Positions 35,566-43,839 of a DNA stretch of 64,000 nt are shown in pieces; position 1 is the stretch's first letter; each line of letters starts with the position of its first letter. The DNA is from Bacteroidota bacterium. GTDB lineage: Bacteria > Bacteroidota > Bacteroidia > Bacteroidales > Cfx3-03. The stretch is taken from assembly GCA_013390605.1 (NCBI GenBank), contig JACAUB010000001.1, forward strand, positions 1,975,787 to 2,039,786. The letters are read 5' to 3'. The notes under the pieces were generated by a model that was given only the letters and a program-made list of their open reading frames with translations, was not told the origin of the DNA and made no database searches. Both the position numbers and the translations under genes were made by a program.

Positions 35566-36897
35566 TTATTTTAATAATTCGTCTTTAATCTGAGCAATTT
35601 TATCCATATTAAATGAAATAAATATCTCATTGAATTTTTCTTTAATCTGGTTGTTACATAAGTTACCAATACTGCCTTCATGGGTATGATTAATCTCAAA
35701 AGATGGATTAAAATTCCCTTCAGCAATCTGTTTTCCAACTAACTTATAAGCATCTCGAAATGGAACCCCTTGTAAAACAGCATTATTAACAACCTCAACA
35801 CTAAAAAGATATTTATATTTAGGATCCTCTAAAATACAATCGTTTACTTTCACTTTACTGATCATGAAATTGGCTATTTCAATAATATTTTGAATTTCGC
35901 CGAATACAGGAAGATATGATTCTTTAATCATTTGCATATCACGAAAATATCCTGATGGAAGATTTCCAAGAATAGCATTAATTTCTACAGGAAGAGCTTG
36001 TATTTTATTGCATCGAGCCCTTATTAACTCGAAAACATCAGGATTTTTTTTATGTGGCATGATACTAGAACCCGTGGTTAACTCATCTGGAAGTGATATA
36101 AATCCAAAATTCTGACTCATATACAAACATAAATCAGTAGCCATTCGTCCAATTGTAGATGCTAAATTGGCTAAAGCAAAGGATGTTATTTTTTCAACTT
36201 TACCACGGCCCATCTGAGCATAAACGACATTGTAATTTAAATTATCAAACCCTAAAAGCTGCGTAGTGAGTGTTCTGTTTAGTGGGAATGATGAACCATA
36301 GCCAGCAGCTGATCCTAACGGATTTTGGTTATTGATACGATATGCACTTAACAGTAATTCAAGATCATCGGTTAATGCTTCTGCATAAGCTCCAAACCAC
36401 AAACCAAATGAAGAGGGCATGGCTATTTGTAAATGAGTATAACCAGGTAGTAAAATGTTTTTATACTGATTGCTTAAATTGATCAATGAGGAAAATAATA
36501 CATTGACGGAATCAACGACATCAATTATATTATCTCTGGTAAACAATCTTAAATCAACTAAAACCTGATCATTTCTTGAACGACCACTATGTACTTTCTT
36601 TCCAACTTCACCTAAACGTTCAGTAAGAAGATATTCGACTTGGGAATGAACATCTTCAATTCCTTCCTCTATTTTGAAATTACCTATCTGAATCAGTTTA
36701 TAGATATTTGATAATTCCTTTCGCAAAATAGGCAACTCTTCACTACTTAGCAAACCAACACTTTCGAGCATTATAATGTGGGCAATGGTTCCTAAAACAT
36801 CTGAACTAGCCAGATATAAATCCATTTCACGGTCGCGGCCTACTGTAAACTTTTCAATTACATTATTAATAGGTGTACCTTTTTCCCAAAGTTTCAT
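35566..36897 (-). CDS. argH: Argininosuccinate lyase
   Basis: The 443-residue enzyme splits argininosuccinate to arginine and fumarate, the last step of the pathway. Visible motifs are 'DVHSQVEYLLTERLGEVGKKVHSGRSRNDQV', 'LPGYTHLQIAMPSSFG' and the signature 'TGSSIMPHKKNPDVFELIRARCNKIQ'. It is the last gene of the arg operon, 59 bases after argE. The start ATG at 36897 gives 'MKLWEKGTPINNVIEKFTVGRDREMDLYLA', the usual ArgH N-terminus. Confidence 0.97.
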   Translation of the reverse strand: MKLWEKGTPINNVIEKFTVGRDREMDLYLASSDVLGTIAHIIMLESVGLLSSEELPILRKELSNIYKLIQIGNFKIEEGIEDVHSQVEYLLTERLGEVGKKVHSGRSRNDQVLVDLRLFTRDNIIDVVDSVNVLFSSLINLSNQYKNILLPGYTHLQIAMPSSFGLWFGAYAEALTDDLELLLSAYRINNQNPLGSAAGYGSSFPLNRTLTTQLLGFDNLNYNVVYAQMGRGKVEKITSFALANLASTIGRMATDLCLYMSQNFGFISLPDELTTGSSIMPHKKNPDVFELIRARCNKIQALPVEINAILGNLPSGYFRDMQMIKESYLPVFGEIQNIIEIANFMISKVKVNDCILEDPKYKYLFSVEVVNNAVLQGVPFRDAYKLVGKQIAEGNFNPSFEINHTHEGSIGNLCNNQIKEKFNEIFISFNMDKIAQIKDELLK

Positions 36898-36956
36898 AGT
36901 GATAATATTAAATGTTTTTCGGTAAAGTGATCAGTAATTATTGAAATTATTACTGA

Positions 36957-38018
36957 TTAGAATTTTAGTTGTTCCAATATCTTGATATAGCGCTTAATTC
37001 CTTCTTTTATTTCATCAGGATAGATAAATTCATTTGCTGTATGAGATCTGGCAGAATCACCAGGTCCCATTTTAACAGAGATATAAGGAATTACCGCCTG
37101 ATCAGAAGTAGTAGGAGAACCATAACAATAAATACCCATCTCTTTAGCTAAAACAACTAAAGGATGGTTTGCGGGTATAAAAGATGAGTTTAAACGAAAA
37201 GAACGTTCGATAACCTCACATGAAACATGTTGTTTTATAATATCAAGTGCTTGTTTATTTGAATAATGCTCATTGGTTCTAACATCGACTACAAATTCAC
37301 AAACATCAGGTACCATATTATGCTGATAACCTGCCTTTATTTGGGTGACACTCATTTTTACAGGGCCAAGAACATCTGAAATATTTTTGAATTGAAAAGT
37401 TCGGAACCATTCAATATCAATCATTGCTTTATAAATAGCATTATCACCTTCTTCACGAGCAGCATGACCAGGTTTGCCAATAGCCTTACAATCAAGCACC
37501 ATTAAACCCTTTTCAGCTATTGCTAACTCCATTTTTGTAGGTTCACCAATAATAGCCAAATCTATTGGACCAATCTTGTCAAGAATAGACTCAATTCCGG
37601 CTTCTCCTGAGTTTTCTTCTTCTCCTGTAGCTGCATATATCAAATTAAAAGGAAGCTGCTTAGAATGCACAAAATAAAGAAAAGTTGCCATTAAACTAAC
37701 TAATGGAGCCCCTGCGTCATTACTACCCAAACCAATTAATTTTCCTTCGCTTTCAGTGATTTGAAAAGGATTAAATGTCCAGGCCTTTGATGGTTTAACA
37801 GTATCATGGTGTGAATTAAGCAAAATAGTAGGACGTCCATCTTGATAATCAGGATGGACAACCCAAACATTATTATTAAATCGCTTTACAGATTGACCTT
37901 TGCTTTCTAAAAAAGCAGCAATTATATTGGCCGTATTGTGCTCTTCCTTACTGAAAGAAGGAGTTGCAACAAGTTGATGAAGCAACTGTATGGCATCATT
38001 ATAGAGGTATTCTATCAT
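36957..38018 (-). CDS. argE: Acetylornithine deacetylase-like M20 peptidase
   Basis: The 353-residue protein has the M20 metal site: 'ILLNSHHDTVKPSKAWTFNPF', 'LGSNDAGAPLVSLMA', the general base in 'AATGEEENSGEAGI', 'DLAIIGEPTKMELAIAEKG' and 'PTTSDQAVIPYISVKMGPGDSARSHTANEFI'. In the operon it should remove the N-acyl group from acyl-ornithine or acyl-citrulline. In some Bacteroidota the acyl group is succinyl, so the true substrate (acetyl or succinyl) cannot be decided here. Its ATG overlaps the argB stop by four bases (ATGA). Confidence 0.92.
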   Translation of the reverse strand: MIEYLYNDAIQLLHQLVATPSFSKEEHNTANIIAAFLESKGQSVKRFNNNVWVVHPDYQDGRPTILLNSHHDTVKPSKAWTFNPFQITESEGKLIGLGSNDAGAPLVSLMATFLYFVHSKQLPFNLIYAATGEEENSGEAGIESILDKIGPIDLAIIGEPTKMELAIAEKGLMVLDCKAIGKPGHAAREEGDNAIYKAMIDIEWFRTFQFKNISDVLGPVKMSVTQIKAGYQHNMVPDVCEFVVDVRTNEHYSNKQALDIIKQHVSCEVIERSFRLNSSFIPANHPLVVLAKEMGIYCYGSPTTSDQAVIPYISVKMGPGDSARSHTANEFIYPDEIKEGIKRYIKILEQLKF

Positions 38019-38785
38019 AGAGTGAGGTGAGTACCTTTTTTAGAATTTAATGAATTTGCATTTGTAATAACCACGCTTTTAACTCCTAATTCCAAAGCTT
38101 TGAAGCTATTGTCAAGTTTAGGGATCATTCCTGAATGTATAACACCAGAAGCCAGATATTGTTGATAATCATTCCTGTTTAATTCAGAAATAACTGACAA
38201 TTCATTTTCAGGATCAGATAAAACACCTTCTTTTTCAAAACAATAAATAAGTGAAACATCAAATTGATTAACCATTGCAGTGGAAATACTTGAAGCTATA
38301 GTATCAGCATTTGTATTCAAAAGTTGTCCTTTTTTATCATGTGTTAGCGGAGCTATAATAGGCACAAAACCAGCATTAATTAAAATATTAAATGCATTGT
38401 TGTCAACCTTTACAATATCGCCAACAAATCCATAATCAATATCTTTTACCGGACGTTTAATGGCGGTTATCAAATTCATGTCGGCACCTGTTAATCCAAG
38501 TGCATTACAATTTTTAGACTGTAAAACAGCTACGGTTTTTTTATTAATAAGGCCACCATAAACCATTGTTACGATAGAAATTGTTTCCTCATCTGTGATT
38601 CTTCTACCATCAATCATTTTAGTTTCAATACCTAAGCGAGTTGATAACTGAGTCGCCGATCGCCCACCACCATGAATAAGGATTTTATTTCCTTCGAGTT
38701 CAGCAAAGTGTTGAAGAAATTCATCCAACGTTTTGGTATCTTCAAGAACAGCACCACCAACTTTGACAACAAACAATTTCTCCAT
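38015..38785 (-). CDS. argB: Acylglutamate kinase
   Basis: The 256-residue amino-acid kinase begins 'LFVVKVGGAVLED' and has 'ILIHGGGRSATQLSTRLGI', 'GLTGADMNLI', 'LLNTNADTIASSISTAM' and 'GVIHSGMIPKLDNSFKALE', the NAGK signature. It phosphorylates N-acyl-glutamate in the second step. It lacks the N-terminal helix found in arginine-sensitive hexameric NAGK, so feedback inhibition is not expected at this step (inference). It overlaps argE by four bases and lies six bases after argD. Confidence 0.96.
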   Translation of the reverse strand: MEKLFVVKVGGAVLEDTKTLDEFLQHFAELEGNKILIHGGGRSATQLSTRLGIETKMIDGRRITDEETISIVTMVYGGLINKKTVAVLQSKNCNALGLTGADMNLITAIKRPVKDIDYGFVGDIVKVDNNAFNILINAGFVPIIAPLTHDKKGQLLNTNADTIASSISTAMVNQFDVSLIYCFEKEGVLSDPENELSVISELNRNDYQQYLASGVIHSGMIPKLDNSFKALELGVKSVVITNANSLNSKKGTHLTL

Positions 38786-38791
38786 GTATTG

Positions 38792-39922
38792 TTATTTATT
38801 TTCTAATACCTTATTCAAAGAAGAAATTAAATGATCCACTTCATTTTTCCCAATACAGAGTGGGGGCAAAAGTCTAAAGGTAGAACTTCCACTATACCCG
38901 GTAAAGATCGATTGATTGAATAATAATTGTTTCCGAATATCTGCAATTGGAAAATCAAACTCTAATCCTATCATTAATCCTGCACCTCTGATTTCTTTTA
39001 GCCCCCTTAATCCTTGCGCCTGTTGAATAAGGTATTTGCCTGTTATTGCTGCATTTTCGATTAACTTTTCATCTTCGATTACATCTAATACAGCTTGAGA
39101 AGCAGCACAAGCCAAATGATTTCCACCAAAAGTTGTCCCCAGCATTCCATATTTAGGCGTGAATGATGGACTGATTAAAACTCCTGCAACAGGAAAACCA
39201 TTTCCCATACCTTTAGCCACAGTTATTAGATCAGGCTTTATTCCAGCAAATTGATGGGCAAAAAATTTACCACTTCTTCCATATCCTGATTGAATTTCAT
39301 CAAGAATTAAGTAAGCACCATTTTCTTTTGCCAGTATTGAAAGCTCTTTTAAAAACTGAATATCAGGAACATTAATGCCGCCAATACCTTGAATCCCTTC
39401 AATAATAACAGCACAAATATCACCATTTGTCAATTCTTTTTTAACAGCTTCAATATCATTCCATGGTAAGAATTGAACACGATGTGACGCATTATATGGC
39501 GCAATAATAGATGGATTATCAGTTACTGCTACAGCACCAGAAGTACGGCCATGAAAAGCTTTATTAAATGCGATAATTTTTGAACGACCATTACTAAATG
39601 ATGCTACTTTAAAAGCATTCTCATTGGCTTCGGCCCCTGAGTTACATAAAAATAAAGAATAATCTTTATATCCTGATAATCGCCCAAGCTTCTCTGCAAC
39701 ATCATTTTGTAAATGATTTAATACTGAATTGCTGTAGAACCCAATATTCTGAAGTTGTTCAGTGATTTTTTTAACATAATAAGGATGGGTATGACCTATT
39801 GAAATAACTGCATGTCCACCATAAAAATCAAGATATTCTTTTCCATCTTTATCCCATAATTTAAAAAGATTCGCTTTTATCGGTTCTATAGGATAGAGTG
39901 GGTACACATCAAAAAGATTCAT
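38792..39922 (-). CDS. argD: Acetyl(succinyl)ornithine aminotransferase
   Basis: With the start at 39922 (MNLFDVYPLYPIEPIKANLFKLWDKDGKEY) the protein has 376 residues, normal for ArgD. An ATG at 39997 would add 25 hydrophobic residues unlike the family. Class III aminotransferase motifs: 'FLCNSGAEANENAFKVA', 'IAFNKAFHGRTSGAVAVT', 'LILDEIQSGYGRSGKFFAHQ' and the PLP lysine in 'DLITVAKGMGNGFPVAGVL'. It makes N-acyl-ornithine from the semialdehyde using glutamate. Confidence 0.96.
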   Translation of the reverse strand: MNLFDVYPLYPIEPIKANLFKLWDKDGKEYLDFYGGHAVISIGHTHPYYVKKITEQLQNIGFYSNSVLNHLQNDVAEKLGRLSGYKDYSLFLCNSGAEANENAFKVASFSNGRSKIIAFNKAFHGRTSGAVAVTDNPSIIAPYNASHRVQFLPWNDIEAVKKELTNGDICAVIIEGIQGIGGINVPDIQFLKELSILAKENGAYLILDEIQSGYGRSGKFFAHQFAGIKPDLITVAKGMGNGFPVAGVLISPSFTPKYGMLGTTFGGNHLACAASQAVLDVIEDEKLIENAAITGKYLIQQAQGLRGLKEIRGAGLMIGLEFDFPIADIRKQLLFNQSIFTGYSGSSTFRLLPPLCIGKNEVDHLISSLNKVLENK

Positions 39923-39986
39923 CGTAATAAAAATTAAATTTTTTATTAAACTTTTTAGTACATAAATATACAAACATGGTATATAA

Positions 39987-40952
39987 TTAAAAAGCAACTG
40001 GTTTTAAATGCAAACCAGTATCCTGAGGAAGACCAAACATTAAATTCATATTTTGAACAGCCTGACCTGATGCTCCTTTAATAAGATTATCAATCATACT
40101 AATGATGTATAATTTATTATCAAACTTCTCCAGATAAATGATACATTTATTTGTATTGACAACCTGTTTCAAATCTGGCATCTCGTTTGAGATAATTACA
40201 AATGGATGGTTTGAGTAATAGCTTTCATAGTATGACTTTATGGCAGAAAGGTCTTGATTACAATCGACATAAAGACTGGCAAAGATTCCTCGGGTAAAGT
40301 TACCTCGCATTGGAATAAGGTTTATAGCTGACTTAAAATCAGCCTGAACCATTTTAAGTACCATCTTAATCTCTTTGAGATGTTGATGTCTAAAGGGTTT
40401 ATAAACCGAAATATTATTATTTCTCCAACTGAAATGCGATGACTCAGTTGGAGCTTGTCCCGCACCAGTAGAACCAGTTATTGCAGTAATATGGATTTCA
40501 CCATTCAATATATTATTGAACGCAAGTGGTAATAATGCAAGCTCAATAGTTGTTGCAAAACATCCTGGATTAGCAATTTTCTTAGCAGTTGTGATGCGTG
40601 TTTGTTGTAATTCAGGAAGACCATAAACAAATGCATGGCTTTCATCTCTATAATCCTGACTTAAATCTATTATTTTAAGTGTATCAGGTAATAGATTTTC
40701 ATTTAAAAATAGAACAGACTGATTATGACCTTTACATAAGAACAAAACATCACTGTCAGAAAAGTCAATATCATTAAAAATCAGATCAGTTTCGCCAAGT
40801 AGATCTCTATGAATTGAAGATACAGGTTTGCCAGCATTGCTTTGACTATGAATATATTTAATTTTAGCAAAAGGATGATTGATTAGCAAACGAATTAATT
40901 CACCTGCTGTATATCCAGCGCCTCCCTCTATCGCAATTCTAATTTTATTCAT
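39987..40952 (-). CDS. argC: N-acyl-gamma-glutamyl-phosphate reductase
   Basis: The 321-residue enzyme shows 'IRIAIEGGAGYTAGELIRLLINHP' (NADPH-binding start), the catalytic Cys in 'KIANPGCFATTIELALLPL', 'TGSTGAGQAPTESSHFSWRNNNISVYKPFRHQH' and 'NLIPMRGNFTRGIFASLYVD'. It reduces the acyl-phosphate to the semialdehyde. A 204-base gap with a large inverted repeat separates it from argG, unlike the tight spacing of the genes downstream. Confidence 0.97.
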   Translation of the reverse strand: MNKIRIAIEGGAGYTAGELIRLLINHPFAKIKYIHSQSNAGKPVSSIHRDLLGETDLIFNDIDFSDSDVLFLCKGHNQSVLFLNENLLPDTLKIIDLSQDYRDESHAFVYGLPELQQTRITTAKKIANPGCFATTIELALLPLAFNNILNGEIHITAITGSTGAGQAPTESSHFSWRNNNISVYKPFRHQHLKEIKMVLKMVQADFKSAINLIPMRGNFTRGIFASLYVDCNQDLSAIKSYYESYYSNHPFVIISNEMPDLKQVVNTNKCIIYLEKFDNKLYIISMIDNLIKGASGQAVQNMNLMFGLPQDTGLHLKPVAF

Positions 40953-41003
40953 CTGTATTATAAATAATTAGCTATACTTACCTAAAGCTTTAATGAGATA
41001 AAT

Positions 41004-41144
41004 AAAATGCAGGGAATTGAAAAATCTGACTTCATTAAACGGAACTTTCGGTAACATGACTGAACTGACCTTTAATCCTAACCTGTGCTCCTGATCTTCA
41101 CTCTCAATCCTAACTCGTCATTATTTCAAATTCCCATGCATTTT
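41004..41144. repeat. Large imperfect inverted repeat between argG and argC
   Basis: The left arm 41004-41022 (AAAATGCAGGGAATTGAAA) pairs with the right arm 41124-41144; the right arm has two extra bases, so the stem is about 19 bp with two single-base bulges. The ~100-base interior holds two GGTTAGGATT/GTTAGGATT copies on the minus strand. It could be an intercistronic RNA structure or a fragment of a small repeat element. Confidence 0.6.
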
Positions 41145-41156
41145 AATGTTAAAATA

Positions 41157-42356
41157 TTATTTATTATTTCTTTGTTGAACTGTTTGATAAATCTTTAGTT
41201 GATTTCCCAATAGTTTCGTAAAACCTTTAACATCATCACCAGTCCAACCGGAACTCATTTCACCATATTGCCCAAAGCCAGCATTCATTAAATCAAATTC
41301 ACTTTTAATACCCTCAATAAGAAAGCGATATGGCATTAATTTTATAAAGACTGTACCTGTTACATTTTCTTGCGAATCAATAAGGAACTTCTCTATATTT
41401 CGCATTACAGGATCTAGATACTGACCCTCATGTAACAACATTCCATACCAATTTGAGAGTTGTTCTTTCCAATATTGTTGCCATTTTGTGAGAACGTGTT
41501 TTTCCAGGGTATGGTGCCCTTTGATAATAAGCATTGGAGCTGCAGCCTCGAAGCCGACTCTTCCCTTAATACCGATAATGGTATCACCAATATGCATATC
41601 TCTTCCAATAGCATATGCAGAAGCTATTTCTTCAACTTTACGGATAGCTTGGGCATGTTCAGAATATTCCTGATCATTTACTTTAACCAGCTCACCTTTA
41701 ACAAAACCCAAAGTTATAGTCTCTTCTCCTTCATTCTTAAGTTGACTTGGATAAGCCTCTTCAGGTAATGCTAAATTAGTAGTCAATGTTTCTTTTCCAC
41801 CGATGCTTGTTCCCCAAAGACCTTTATTAATAGAATACTCCATCTTTTTCCAGTCGGCCACTACACCTCTTTCTTTAAGATAGTTGATCTCTTGCTCACG
41901 GGTTAATCGAAGATCACGGATTGGAGTTATTATCTCAATTTCAGGCGCAATAATATTAAAGATAAGATCAAAACGAACTTGATCATTTCCGGCGCCAGTG
42001 CTACCATGTGCAATATATTTGGCGCCGATTTCTTTAGCGTATTTCACAACAGCTAACGCTTGTACAGTACGTTCAGAGCTTACCGAAAGTGGATAAGTTC
42101 CATTTTTTAGTATATTTCCATATACCATAAAACGGATATATTGCTGATAATATTCTTGTTCAATATTTAATGCCACATGAGAAGCTACCCCTAAATTAAG
42201 TGCTTTAGTCTCTATCGCTTCAAGTTCTTCGTTTGAAAAACCACCAGTATTTGCAATGGCTGAATGTACTTCTAACCCTTTTTCCTCTACGAGGTATTTA
42301 ACACAAAAAGAGGTATCCAGACCACCACTAAATGCTAAAACTACTTTTTCTTTCAT
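41157..42356 (-). CDS. argG: Argininosuccinate synthase
   Basis: The 399-residue enzyme joins citrulline and aspartate with ATP. Motifs are 'KVVLAFSGGLDTSFCVKYL' (ATP pyrophosphatase loop), 'YIAHGSTGAGNDQVRFDL', 'EYSINKGLWGTSIGGKE' and 'IGDTIIGIKGRVGFEAAAPMLIIKGH'. It belongs to the Bacteroidota form, which is diverged from E. coli ArgG. It is third in the operon after argR and the GNAT gene; the 101-base gap before it contains a 9-bp hairpin. Confidence 0.96.
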   Translation of the reverse strand: MKEKVVLAFSGGLDTSFCVKYLVEEKGLEVHSAIANTGGFSNEELEAIETKALNLGVASHVALNIEQEYYQQYIRFMVYGNILKNGTYPLSVSSERTVQALAVVKYAKEIGAKYIAHGSTGAGNDQVRFDLIFNIIAPEIEIITPIRDLRLTREQEINYLKERGVVADWKKMEYSINKGLWGTSIGGKETLTTNLALPEEAYPSQLKNEGEETITLGFVKGELVKVNDQEYSEHAQAIRKVEEIASAYAIGRDMHIGDTIIGIKGRVGFEAAAPMLIIKGHHTLEKHVLTKWQQYWKEQLSNWYGMLLHEGQYLDPVMRNIEKFLIDSQENVTGTVFIKLMPYRFLIEGIKSEFDLMNAGFGQYGEMSSGWTGDDVKGFTKLLGNQLKIYQTVQQRNNK

Positions 42357-42371
42357 AAATATTAGAGATTG

Positions 42372-42399
42372 TAATTACGAATTAATATTATCGTAATTA
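42372..42399. other. Hairpin in the GNAT-argG gap
   Basis: A perfect 9-bp inverted repeat (TAATTACGA at 42372-42380, TCGTAATTA at 42391-42399) lies 16 bases before the argG ATG. No T-run follows and it does not match the ArgR box, so it may be an mRNA processing or stability element. Confidence 0.4.
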
Positions 42400-42457
42400 A
42401 AATTAAAAAATTTTAATCCAAAATTATTTGATAATAGTGATAATAATTAAGTTTAAA

Positions 42458-43177
42458 TTACTTGAAAAGCGAAATTTTTATTTTGTGTTTGGTATCTTTA
42501 GAATTTTTATTCTCTTTGTTCTTTTTGAAACCAAAAAGTACATGTTTTTTAAACTCAAACCACCGATCATAAACCTGCAACGAATGTTGACGTTTTTCTT
42601 GTTTCACGCTCTGTTCAAGTTTTTCTTTTTCTTCCTTCTCTTTCTCCCAAACTGGATCAAATAACATACCTGTACAAAGGCAGTGCTTTCTTCCAGTACG
42701 TTGAAGGATATCATAATTAACACAACTCTGGCAGCCTTTCCAGAATTGCTCATCATCTGTCAATTCAGAAAAAGTAACTGGTCGATAGCCTAATTCGGTA
42801 TTAATTTTCATGACAGCCAATCCTGTTGTAAGTCCAAATATTTTTGCTTCAGGATAACGTTCTCTGGATAAATTAAATGCAGCTTTTTTAATCAATTTAG
42901 CGATGCCTCTACCACGGTATTCTGGCCTTACAATAAGTCCTGAATTAGCAACAAATTGCTTTTGTCCCCATGTTTCAATATAACAGAAACCGACAAAAGA
43001 TTCATCCTCAAAAGCAATTATTGCTTTGCCTTCAAGTATTTTTGATTCAATATATTCTGGTTTGCGTTTTGCAATACCTGTCCCTCTAACTTTTGCAGAA
43101 TCTTCAATAGTTTTCAGGATATCATTAACAAACCTCAAGTGTTCCAAATTGGCCACTTGAACTCTGATTTCGCTCAT
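42458..43177 (-). CDS. GNAT acetyltransferase, likely acylglutamate synthase of the arg operon
   Basis: The 239-residue protein has a GNAT fold: 'AIIAFEDESFVGFCYIETWG' and the acyl-CoA loop 'LIVRPEYRGRGIAKLIKKAAF' (88-93 RGRGIA). After it comes a four-cysteine stretch (Cys149, 152, 166, 168: 'KGCQSC', 'KHCLCTG'), then a Lys/Glu-rich tail. No argA or argJ is visible, and the gene sits between argR and argG, so it is the best candidate for the first step (acyl-CoA plus glutamate). The acyl group, acetyl or succinyl, is open. It differs from E. coli ArgA, which carries an amino-acid-kinase domain. Confidence 0.8.
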   Translation of the reverse strand: MSEIRVQVANLEHLRFVNDILKTIEDSAKVRGTGIAKRKPEYIESKILEGKAIIAFEDESFVGFCYIETWGQKQFVANSGLIVRPEYRGRGIAKLIKKAAFNLSRERYPEAKIFGLTTGLAVMKINTELGYRPVTFSELTDDEQFWKGCQSCVNYDILQRTGRKHCLCTGMLFDPVWEKEKEEKEKLEQSVKQEKRQHSLQVYDRWFEFKKHVLFGFKKNKENKNSKDTKHKIKISLFK

Positions 43178-43229
43178 TTTAAAAAAATTGAATGAATAGA
43201 ATTGAGAAAATTAAAAAAATATTAAATAA

Positions 43230-43709
43230 TTATACAGTTTTCTCCTCAATACCCGGTAGTATATCTCCAAGGGCATCGAGGATTTGTCGTCGATTATGAT
43301 CTTCACTTAATATTAACAAGATAGTATCATCGCCTGCTATAGTGCCTGCGATCTCAGGTAGATTGCAATTATCTATATAAATTGCAACACTTGATGCAAA
43401 ACCTGGGAGTGTCTTTAGGATTCCAAGATGGTGTGAAAATCCTAAACTGATAACACTTTCAGCAGGAATGGTAGGGGCTTGAGGCTTACGTTCTGAGGCA
43501 GTTAACTGCTGAAGTAAAACATAAATATGCCCTTTCTCGGGGTCATACATCTTACCTACCTTAATCTCCTTAAGATCTCTCGAAAGTGTTGCTTGAGTAA
43601 GTTCAAAACCAGCCGCTCGTAAAGCCTCAAGTAGTTCTTCTTGATTTGAAAGCCTCTTACTGCTAATTAGTCGCTTTATTACAAGTAACCGTTCCTTTTT
43701 AGTTTTCAT
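43230..43709 (-). CDS. argR: Arginine repressor ArgR
   Basis: The start at 43709 gives 159 residues (MKTKKERLLVIKRLI). An ATG at 43724 is unlikely because it would lie at the predicted transcription start and inside the operator. An N-terminal winged helix ('SKRLSNQEELLEALRAAGFELTQATLSRDLKEIKVGK', SR-D-L contact helix) is followed by a C-terminal oligomerisation/arginine domain ('ATIAGDDTILLILSEDH' with the G-D-D motif). It binds arginine and represses, and it is the first gene of its own target operon, so autoregulation is likely. Confidence 0.96.
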   Translation of the reverse strand: MKTKKERLLVIKRLISSKRLSNQEELLEALRAAGFELTQATLSRDLKEIKVGKMYDPEKGHIYVLLQQLTASERKPQAPTIPAESVISLGFSHHLGILKTLPGFASSVAIYIDNCNLPEIAGTIAGDDTILLILSEDHNRRQILDALGDILPGIEEKTV

Positions 43710-43743
43710 TGTATATAAATACATTTAACTGCAAAATTATGCA
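43710..43743. promoter_or_regulatory. Tandem ArgR operator (ARG boxes)
   Basis: Two palindromes match the known ARG box core TGnATWWWWATnCA: TGTATATAAATACA at 43710-43723 (full match) and TGCAAAATTATGCA at 43730-43743 (one mismatch). Their centres are 20 bp apart, close to the tandem spacing known for hexameric ArgR. Box 2 covers the promoter -7 element. Confidence 0.8.
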
Positions 43744-43763
43744 TTTATTTCTTACAATTCAAA
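43732..43763 (-). promoter_or_regulatory. Promoter of the arg operon
   Basis: On the minus strand TTTG (43760-43763), a 20-base spacer and TAATTTTG (43732-43739) match the Bacteroidota consensus exactly. Start of transcription near 43725 leaves a leader of only ~16 bases before argR. Overlap with ARG box 2 predicts direct promoter blocking by ArgR. Confidence 0.78.
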
Positions 43764-43797
43764 AAAAGTTTTATTTTTTTCTAAAGTATATAAAAAA

Positions 43798-43828
43798 ACA
43801 GAATCCTGAATAAAGTTCAGGATTCTGT
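43798..43828 (-). terminator. Intrinsic terminator of cysE-cysK
   Basis: A perfect 13-bp stem (43798-43810 with 43816-43828, loop 43811-43815) starts 12 bases after the cysK stop. It is followed on the minus strand by a T-rich run. It separates the cys operon from the arg promoter. Confidence 0.92.
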
Positions 43829-43839
43829 TTTAAAAGTGG

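Noticed and set aside
42372..42399. Inverted repeat before argG as a third ARG box
   Set aside because: TAATTACGA...TCGTAATTA does not match TGnATWWWWATnCA and the arms are too far apart.
42428..42664. Phe-rich open frame antisense to the GNAT gene
   Set aside because: It is the complement of the Lys/Glu-rich tail of the GNAT protein, which reads as Phe/Leu-rich sequence.
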